This document shows, piece by piece, positions 8,309-13,322 of a DNA stretch of 13,322 nucleotides. Source of the DNA: an uncultured Bacillota bacterium. GTDB taxonomy: Bacteria > Bacillota_I > Bacilli_A > RF39 > UBA660. The translations under genes and the position numbers were made by a program. The notes beneath the pieces are model-generated. The model ran no database searches, was not told the origin of the DNA, and saw only the letters and a list, made by a program, of their open reading frames with translations. The stretch's first letter is position 1. Every line of letters begins with the position of its first letter. The stretch is from assembly GCA_947168865.1 (NCBI GenBank), contig CAMVNN010000019.1, forward strand, positions 1 through 13,322, read 5' to 3'.

Positions 8309-8666
8309 TTACTCATGCAGAGGTCTATCACCTAATTCAATATGAATTTTATTATGACAACTTCTACAAAGACTCATAAGATTTGATGCATCATTAGTTC
8401 CACCACGATTAACAGGTAATATATGATGCACTTCTTCCATTAATGTTACCATGCCTTCCTTCAAACATCGTTCACATAAAAGATGAACTTTGGCATATTT
8501 ATCTCTTATCGTTTCCAAGCCATACCATATTTTTTTAATGATCTGGCGAGCGTTCGCACTTATCATAGATTTGAACAGTTTCTTTCTTATGCTTCTCACA
8601 ATATGTACCATCTGTTAAGTTAGGACAGCCAGGAAATGCACATGGTTTCTATGGTTTATATGGCAT
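8309..8666 (-). pseudogene. Decayed phage HNH endonuclease
   Basis: On the minus strand a strong GGAGGAG site precedes the ATG at 8666, and the frame reads MPYKP, TAG, KPCAFPGCPNLTDGTYCEKH, a zinc-finger N-terminus typical of phage HNH proteins. After ERSPDH comes a TAA and a one-base loss in an A run. KKYGMAWKR then appears in another frame, followed by a second one-base loss before IRDKYAKVHLLCERCLKEG. The remainder (residues from HLLCERC on) is intact with the HNH core EVHHILPVNRGGTNDASN and LMSLCRSCHNKIH. A 100-codon frame (8309-8611) is open here but its N-terminus is out-of-frame nonsense. In phages this gene lies beside the terminase genes and helps genome packaging. Two stops and two frameshifts make it non-functional unless the HNH core is expressed alone. 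Confidence 0.85.
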
Positions 8667-8685
8667 GTTACTCCTCCTTTCAGAT

Positions 8686-8719
8686 AAAGAAAAAAGTCCA
8701 GAGGTATGAATCTGGACTT
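8686..8719 (-). terminator. Terminator between the ArpU-like gene and the HNH remnant
   Basis: The minus-strand stem AAGTCCAGA/TCTGGACTT (9 bp, loop of 8) is followed by a T run. It ends about 10 bp before the HNH Shine-Dalgarno site, so it terminates the regulator transcript or attenuates the late promoter just upstream. Confidence 0.85.
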
Positions 8720-8741
8720 ATATTCTCTATGGCTTTCGCCA

Positions 8742-8750
8742 ATTATAGCA
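8742..8750 (-). promoter_or_regulatory. Candidate phage late promoter (extended -10)
   Basis: The minus strand carries TGCTATAAT: TGn and a perfect TATAAT, without a recognisable -35. It lies about 60 bp downstream of the ArpU-like gene, where late promoters dependent on such activators are expected. The segment upstream (8755-8800) contains TGACACAGGTTGATACATTG and may be the activator site. A dyad TGGCGAAAGCCA (8741-8730) follows at once. Confidence 0.5.
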
Positions 8751-8806
8751 TATCATAAGAGGGGTATGGTCCACAATGTATCAACCTGTGTCAGCCTATG
8801 CCAAAT

Positions 8807-9214
8807 TTAAAGCACCAAATTATCTAGTGCTCTACGGTGTAACCTCATAAGCGTTGATTTAGATGCGTATATTACCTTTTCAATTTCACTCCAAGAAAGC
8901 CAATCAAGATAATGAAGTGTTAAGACAAGTCTTTCATCTTCATCGATTACATTAGCGATTGATGTTTCTATTTCTATCTTTGCTACAGACGCTTTAGCTT
9001 CAAGATCTTTTAGTTCTCTTTCTGCATCAAGGCCTCTCATAATCCATTTAACAAATGGTGCTTCTAATGATGGAGTATGATCTACTCTTTCTACAGAAAA
9101 ATCCAGACCTGAAATTGAATGTGATTGTTCCTCACAAAAGGCAATATACTGTTTTTTCCTTGCAATTCTTTCTATCAAGTTATGATATCGACTTAAGTAT
9201 TCTTTCTTATCCAA
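8807..9214 (-). CDS. ArpU/DUF1492-like phage late-gene regulator
   Basis: A 135-residue protein starting at a TTG (9214) with GGTGG a few bases upstream. The N-terminus is coiled-coil-like (MDKKEYLSRYHNLIERIARK), the middle has alternating charged helices (about 60-95), and the C-terminus is a sigma-region-4-like helix-turn-helix: DEDERLVLTLHYLDWLSWSEIEKVI then STLMRLHRRALDNL. Length and layout match phage proteins of the DUF1492/ArpU type, which in Firmicutes phages activate the late operon just downstream. The gene is intact, unlike the HNH gene beside it. A perfect palindrome covers its promoter (9239-9267). Inference: it drives the promoter near 8745 and could thereby express the cargo genes. 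Confidence 0.8.
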   Translation of the reverse strand: MDKKEYLSRYHNLIERIARKKQYIAFCEEQSHSISGLDFSVERVDHTPSLEAPFVKWIMRGLDAERELKDLEAKASVAKIEIETSIANVIDEDERLVLTLHYLDWLSWSEIEKVIYASKSTLMRLHRRALDNLVL

Positions 9215-9238
9215 ATTACCACCACGCCTTTATTATTG

Positions 9239-9267
9239 CTTATATTTTACTAGATAAATCTAGTAAA
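9239..9267 (-). promoter_or_regulatory. Promoter with overlapping palindromic operator for the ArpU-like gene
   Basis: The minus strand has TTTACT (9267-9262), a 17-bp spacer and TATAAG (9244-9239). A perfect inverted repeat, TTTACTAGAT AA ATCTAGTAAA (9246-9267), starts in the -35 and fills almost all of the spacer, as expected for a repressor site. Confidence 0.55.
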
Positions 9268-9360
9268 TATAATTTGCTTAAGATAATATTTTTTAGTTTT
9301 CAACATAGAAATTAATAGGTTGTAAAAAGGAAAAAGTAATAATTACTCCTACCTTTCTAT

Positions 9361-9445
9361 CTATATAAGTTTGCCAAATTCTTCTTGCGATAGATTTAAT
9401 TTTTGCATGTAAATTAAGTATCAAACTAGGATAATCAATTCTCAT
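9361..9445 (-). pseudogene. Remnant of an XRE-type helix-turn-helix gene
   Basis: The minus strand has GAGGTG before an ATG (9445), then MRIDYPSLILNLHAK. After one frame shift in an A run the sequence reads KLNLSQEEFGKLI, the first half of a Cro/CI-type helix-turn-helix, and then hits stops at once. The rest of the gene is missing. Such N-termini occur on phage repressors and on some helix-turn-helix/DNA methyltransferase proteins; which one is not decidable here. Confidence 0.5.
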
Positions 9446-9549
9446 TAAATTCACCTCATCATCAAACATTGTTAGTCAGAATTTATCACTTTTTCTCAAA
9501 TTTCTAGTATTTAACACGATTATTCAAAGAATAAATTGAGATTCTATAA

Positions 9550-9657
9550 TTATTTCTTCTTTTCTATCTCATCTAACATCCTATTAAACGTTTCTTTCAT
9601 TCTCTTCCTCCTTTCTTCTTTGCTGAAAAACTCTGCTTTTTTTACATGTTCCTGCAC
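9550..9657 (-). CDS. Small hypothetical ORF or remnant
   Basis: A GTG at 9657 overlaps a GGAGG and opens 35 codons (QEHVKKAEFFSKEERRKRM, then KETFNRMLDEIEKKK). A second strong Shine-Dalgarno site (GGAGGAAGAGA) precedes an internal ATG at 9600 that would give only 16 residues. The product is charged and helical. The frame stays open a few codons upstream of the GTG, so it may be the C-terminus of a lost phage gene. No family is recognised. Confidence 0.3.
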   Translation of the reverse strand: MQEHVKKAEFFSKEERRKRMKETFNRMLDEIEKKK

Positions 9658-9761
9658 CTCCTTTTTTAAAGCTTTAAATTATGTGATTATGACTTTTATC
9701 AAATTGAAAAAGATAATTCATTTTGATAAAATATCCTTTGAATAATCACTTTATTTAAGCT

Positions 9762-9790
9762 TTGACATTATTCTATATTAAAAATAAAAA
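9762..9790 (+). promoter_or_regulatory. Promoter of the ABC-3C operon
   Basis: TTGACA (9762-9767), a 17-bp spacer and TAAAAA (9785-9790). Transcription would begin at about the foot of the hairpin at 9792, placing the hairpin in the leader. Confidence 0.45.
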
Positions 9791-9791
9791 A

Positions 9792-9823
9792 GGACCGGTC
9801 CCAAACGGTCGGGATTTCGGTCC
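9792..9823 (+). promoter_or_regulatory. Leader hairpin (also a minus-strand terminator by shape)
   Basis: GGACCG pairs with CGGTCC and, inside it, GTCCC with GGGAT; the loop is AAACGGTC. The G-U pair makes the plus-strand fold slightly better. The A run on its left gives a T run on the minus strand, so it could also stop antisense transcription. It ends 19 bp before the effector start codon. Confidence 0.55.
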
Positions 9824-9842
9824 ATCGATTGTAGGTGTAACA

Positions 9843-10828
9843 ATGATTACGTTAAAAGAGTATATAAATCTAATATCTAAGTTAAAAAAAGAGTCTTCTA
9901 AAGCCAGTTTCTTAATCAATATCGTAGAATCATTTATGCAAGATCCATTTTCTAATGAAACATTTGAAAATCCTTTAATTAATTATAATGACGATACACT
10001 TAGAAGTTTTTGTAATGGTACCAAGCATATAATAAAGAGTGTGCTAGTAAAATACGAAGTTTATACGATAAGGATAAATTCATTAGTTTTATTTATGAAA
10101 GAATAGACAATTTTGATGATTTCAAAGAACATCTCATAAATTTGGGTTTTGAAGATGATTTATATTATGACGGTGAGATTGATATTCCTGCTACACTTGC
10201 TGACTTATTGGCTAAGATATTTGAAGATATATCAAAAGGCGAACATATAACTTATCCACCGATAAGAAAAATCGAAACAAAAACATTAGATAAAGAAGCT
10301 TTTAAAAATGCATATATAAAAGATGGTATATTACATATAAATAATAAGACTATAGAATTGCCAGAAACTATATCTCTAGAAGATTCTTGTTTAAAATGCG
10401 ATTTACCATATGTTATAGAACTTTTAAAGGTTTATAGTAGTATATGCGGTAATGATATTAAATCTTTACAAGAACTGCAATCTTATCCTGTATATGAAAA
10501 ACATCTTTTAGAACAAAGCAAATGCTACTATAGTGCAGAAGCTATGAGACGCTCTGTAAGGGATTTATTTGATGATGGAGAAGATCATTTCAACATATTA
10601 AAAAATGAAATATTTGATTCTATTTATGAAACTTATGTAGATTTATCCTTGAATGATGGATACCAGAGACTAAAGAATGTTTTAGATATGGCTACTAAAG
10701 CCGAACTTAATAGCACTATATTGCTTAATATTAAAGGCCTAGTTACAGTTAAAGAACGTAAAGGAATATGCCATATATTAGTCAACGAAGGACGTATTAA
10801 ATCTTGGATGGAGGTTGATTATGAATAA
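9843..10828 (+). pseudogene. ABC-3C system effector/C-terminal-domain component, frameshifted
   Basis: The start is ATG 9843 with AGGTG upstream. Frame 1 encodes MITLKEYINLISKLKKESS and on to DDTLRSFCNGTKH, then leaves the conserved path and stops at 10106. The continuation (ASKIRSLYDKDKFISFIYERIDNF...) is in the -1 frame from about 10013-10045 and runs to a TAA at 10828; it contains an in-frame TTG at 10142. The rejoined protein would be about 328 residues. Its C-terminal part has a pattern I associate with the C-terminal domain of ABC-three-component systems: CYYSAEAMRRSVRDLF, then a helical block, then VKERKGICHILVNEGRIKSWM. No nuclease or protease motif is visible in the N-terminal part, so the effector activity is unknown. 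It overlaps the middle-component gene by 8 bp. Either a true indel or a sequence error separates the halves. Confidence 0.7.
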
Positions 10829-11281
10829 TATTTTTAATTCTACTGCAGAAATTTCAATGAGAGTATTAATAATTCTTTCTAGTATTGATGAGGGATTTGA
10901 TATTGATACTCTTACAACAATAGACTTTATGTCAACATATAGCAAAGACTTCAAAATTAACAATTATAATTTACATGGAAATAATAATTATAATTTTAGT
11001 GGATTTGCTTCAAGAAGATTACAAATAAAAAAAGCGATTAATGCATTATTAAATGCTAATTATATTAAACCCTATGATTCAACAAATGGAATAGAATATA
11101 AAATCAATGAAAATCAAAAAAAGTATGTAGCAATCTAAAATCTACATACTCATTAAAATATAAAAAAATTGTAAAATTAGTTCTAACGAAAATAAAATCA
11201 AAAAGCAGAGAGCAAATCATTAACGAATTAAATCTATTTATTACAAATAGCGTGATTAAAGAGAGAGGTGAAACACTATGA
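10821..11281 (+). CDS. ABC-3C system middle component, split by a -1 frameshift
   Basis: ATG at 10821 with GGAGG upstream; the in-frame TTG at 10815 is not favoured. The first frame (105 codons, TAA at 11136-11138) carries the middle-component pattern NIFNSTAEISMRVLIILSSI, FMSTYSKDF, NNYNLHGNNNYNFSGFASRR and KKAINALLNANYI. In the -1 frame coding continues as KVCSNLKSTYSLKYKKIVK and further to a TGA at 11279-11281 that overlaps the ATPase start as ATGA. That overlap and the family-like C-terminus argue the second frame is real coding sequence. The shift falls in A AAA AAG (11117-11123), followed at once by a perfect 8-bp hairpin. This gives either programmed frameshifting or a homopolymer indel. 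Known role (predicted for the family): it links the ATPase to the effector. Confidence 0.75.
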
Positions 11282-13065
11282 GTAATTTTTATTTAAAAGA
11301 ATTATCAGCGTATGGTATTAACAAAAAAACTTCATCTATAGAATTTTCACCAAATTTAACAATAATTTGTGGAGCTTCGAATACAGGAAAAACATACATC
11401 TTTAAATGTATAAAATATATATTAGGTTCTGATAAACTTGAAATCAAAGTAAATTCAGGTTATACATCTTTTTCTTTAACAATATGTAAAAACAACCATG
11501 ATATAAAATTCACAAGGGATTTAAATTCAAGCGATATTGAAGTGTCAAGTGATTTTGATGGTATTGAAAGTGGAATATATTCTACAGATAACGAGAAAGA
11601 AAACAATATTAATCTTGTATATTTAAAACTATTTGATATCTACGAAGAATTTAAGGTTCCTTTCAATAGATACTGCTTAATGAAAAGATTCACGCTAAGA
11701 ATGTTTTTACATATGCTAATGATTAATGAAAAAGAAATCGAAAGAGATAATTCAATTATTCTGCCAAAAGAAACTGTCAATAAAACCTACTTCTTGTCTC
11801 ATCTATTATATTTGCTTTACGAAACTGATTTTTCTTCTTATGACCCTGATGATAGCGAAGCCACTAAACGTATTAAAAAAGCCGCAATTTCAAAATATAT
11901 AAATGATAAGTTATTCAAATTAAAAGAACAAAGCGAAGATTTAAAGAAACATCCAATTCTAAGTGCTAATTATAATATCAATGAAGAAATTGATAATTTA
12001 ACTATTAAACTAAATGAAATCGAACATAAAATGAATGAAACATTTATTAATGGACAAAAATTATTAAAAACTATTACTGAAAAAAATGAAAAACTAAATG
12101 AATCTTTAATACTATTAAATAGATACTCTTCACTTGAAAGTCAATTTACATCAGATATTGAAAGATTAACATTTGTTTCTGAAAGTTCACATGTATTGTC
12201 AAATGCAAAATGCCCTCACTGTAAAAAAGATTTAGATGCTTCAGGCCAATTTAAAGTTAGTGATGAAACAATTAATGCGGAAATATGTAGAATAACTTCT
12301 CAATTAAACGGACTAATCGAAATAAAAAATAAAATTCTAAAGGAAACATATGATTTAAATTCCACTATTAAAGAATTAGAAAATAAGAAAAAAGAGATTG
12401 ATATCACTATAAATAGTGTATTAAAACCAGCAAAAAGAAATATTGAAGAAAAAATTAATACTTTTAGAAACTATATTTCTATTCAAGCAGAACTAAAGGC
12501 TATAGAAGCTTTTAATCAACAATGTGAAGATGACCTTGATGACTTATATAAGAAGCAGCCTAAAAAACAGACATATATCCCTGCAGATTTATTTAGTAAA
12601 TCATTTATAGAAGATTTAACAAAAGACATTAAATTAATTTTAAAATCATGCGATCACCCAAACTATAATTCTGCTGCTTTTTCATTTAAAAGCTTTGATA
12701 TTGAAATAAACGGAAATTCTAAAGCAACGAACGGCAAAGGTTTCACAGCTTTTTATAATACTATTATGTTGTTAGCTATAAGAAAATATTTGTATGATAA
12801 CGCTAGAATCAAACCTTCATTCTATATTATTGATACTCCATTACTTGGTTTAGATGTTGGTCACACTCATATTAATAAAAATAATTTAACACTAGGAATT
12901 TATAATTACTTCATCAACTCAATGGATCAAAGTCAATTAATCATAATTGAAAATGAAAAAGATATGCCAAAAATCAATTTAAATAACGATAAAATTAAGT
13001 ATTATAATTTTACACATGATGATGAAGAAGGAAGATATGGATTCTTATTTGATTTTAAAGACTAA
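11278..13065 (+). CDS. ABC-3C system ATPase, Rad50/SMC-like (DUF3732-like)
   Basis: 595 residues; start at ATG 11278 with GAGAGAGGTG upstream. Walker A is GASNTGKT (residues 32-39). Long helical, coiled-coil-prone arms (about 205-300 and 325-430) flank a CPHC hook (Cys312, Cys315) like the Rad50 zinc hook. A family-typical NGKGFTAFYNTIMLLAIRKYL (485-505) stands in the place of the signature region. Walker B is SFYIIDTP with Asp519, followed by LLGLD; QLIIIENEKDMP (553-564) closes the fold. These features match the ATPase subunit of ABC-three-component systems, proposed to sense invading nucleic acid or a related cue and switch on the effector. The gene is intact, unlike its two partners upstream. 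A terminator follows 50 bp later. Confidence 0.88.
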   Translation: MSNFYLKELSAYGINKKTSSIEFSPNLTIICGASNTGKTYIFKCIKYILGSDKLEIKVNSGYTSFSLTICKNNHDIKFTRDLNSSDIEVSSDFDGIESGIYSTDNEKENNINLVYLKLFDIYEEFKVPFNRYCLMKRFTLRMFLHMLMINEKEIERDNSIILPKETVNKTYFLSHLLYLLYETDFSSYDPDDSEATKRIKKAAISKYINDKLFKLKEQSEDLKKHPILSANYNINEEIDNLTIKLNEIEHKMNETFINGQKLLKTITEKNEKLNESLILLNRYSSLESQFTSDIERLTFVSESSHVLSNAKCPHCKKDLDASGQFKVSDETINAEICRITSQLNGLIEIKNKILKETYDLNSTIKELENKKKEIDITINSVLKPAKRNIEEKINTFRNYISIQAELKAIEAFNQQCEDDLDDLYKKQPKKQTYIPADLFSKSFIEDLTKDIKLILKSCDHPNYNSAAFSFKSFDIEINGNSKATNGKGFTAFYNTIMLLAIRKYLYDNARIKPSFYIIDTPLLGLDVGHTHINKNNLTLGIYNYFINSMDQSQLIIIENEKDMPKINLNNDKIKYYNFTHDDEEGRYGFLFDFKD

Positions 13066-13114
13066 TCAAATACCATAATCTAAAGTTATCATATATTAAT
13101 TAAAGATACTGAAT

Positions 13115-13149
13115 AAGACTAATGATAATAGAAACATTAGTCTTTTTTT
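13115..13149 (+). terminator. Terminator of the ABC-3C operon
   Basis: AAGACTAATG pairs with CATTAGTCTT around a 10-base loop and is followed by a T run on the plus strand. It lies 49 bp after the ATPase stop codon. Confidence 0.9.
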
Positions 13150-13164
13150 CATATTAAATGAAAA

Positions 13165-13186
13165 AAGACCACATCTCTGTGATCTT
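13165..13186 (-). terminator. Rho-independent terminator, repeat copy 2
   Basis: The minus-strand stem AAGATCACA/TGTGGTCTT, loop GAGA, is followed by a T run (13166-13161). It is nearly identical to the copy at 3510-3531, and similarity extends about 20-35 bp further to its right. Here it would end transcription from the tRNA-Arg side. Confidence 0.85.
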
Positions 13187-13269
13187 CATTCTATAGTTTA
13201 TAATTTGAATTCGAATACCAAAAATCCATTATCATTATATAGATTTATTGGTTCGGATTTAAAACCTAA

Positions 13270-13322
13270 TGGCGGAACATAGAAGATTCGAACTTCTGGC
13301 CGCTCGCTTAGAAGGCGAGTGC
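13270..13322 (-). tRNA. tRNA-Arg(UCU), partial at right edge
   Basis: The minus strand shows the anticodon stem CTCGC/GCGAG with loop CTTCTAA (anticodon TCT, reading AGA), the variable region CGGCC, the T arm AGAAG-TTCGAAT-CTTCT, the acceptor 3' strand ATGTTCC, discriminator G and an encoded CCA ending at 13270. The D arm and 5' acceptor lie beyond the window. tRNA 3' ends are common integration sites; no second copy of this 3' end is visible in the window. Confidence 0.9.

Noticed and set aside
4932..8666. Stop-codon recoding: in-frame TAA/TAG at positions that could be Gln in the phage genes
   Set aside because: The same genes also carry frameshifts, and intact neighbours use TAA and TAG as normal stops. 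Decay explains it better.
9055..9315. Plus-strand frame of 86 codons
   Set aside because: It is opposite the ArpU-like gene and its promoter; composition and lack of start signals fit a shadow.
9536..9745. Plus-strand Phe/Ser-rich frame of 69 codons
   Set aside because: There is no Shine-Dalgarno site, and the opposite strand has two strong ones in the same stretch.
1..13322. CRISPR array
   Set aside because: No regularly spaced repeats of 23-40 bp are seen; the only long direct repeat is the terminator pair.

Overview
The window looks like an accessory, phage-scarred region of a low-GC Gram-positive (Firmicutes-type) chromosome. The DNA is very AT-rich, Shine-Dalgarno sites are strong (GGAGG type), terminators are Rho-independent, a lipoprotein has a classic lipobox, and the phage genes are of the Firmicutes type. 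TGG is used for Trp and TGA/TAA/TAG are all used as stops, so the standard bacterial code applies. No species can be named.

Layout. (1) 1-3494, minus strand: a very large RHS/YD-repeat polymorphic toxin that runs off the left edge in its Hint domain and is truncated at its 5' end next to a terminator. (2) 3495-4358: no large gene. It holds a terminator copy, a degenerate phage-like promoter region, a candidate structured RNA with its own terminator, a 38-codon ORF and a promoter. (3) 4359-5600, minus: the tail end of a prophage late operon: holin, small membrane protein, a decayed short phage gene and a 5'-truncated probable tail gene. (4) 5648-8241, minus: a cargo block of an alpha/beta-hydrolase (lipase-like), a lipoprotein and a nucleotidyltransferase-domain protein. 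It lies where phage packaging, head and most tail genes would be expected. (5) 8309-9657, minus: a decayed HNH endonuclease gene, a candidate late promoter, an ArpU/DUF1492-like late regulator under a palindromic operator, and remnants of an XRE-type gene and a small ORF. (6) 9762-13149, plus: a promoter, a leader hairpin and a three-gene ABC-three-component (ABC-3C) locus: effector with conserved C-terminal domain, middle component, and Rad50-like ATPase with Walker motifs and a CxxC hook. The first two genes each carry a -1 frame change; the second occurs at an A AAA AAG heptamer followed by a hairpin. (7) 13165-13322, minus: a terminator repeat and the 3' part of a tRNA-Arg(UCU), cut by the right edge.

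Interpretation. Known: RHS-Hint proteins and lipase/lipoprotein pairs are often used in inter-bacterial conflict, and ABC-3C systems are predicted conflict/defence systems. Inferred: this is a conflict island built on a deleted prophage. A toxin-like lipase with a possible lipoprotein immunity partner occupies the late operon between the regulator and the holin, next to a damaged or frameshift-regulated ABC-3C system and a 5'-truncated RHS toxin gene.
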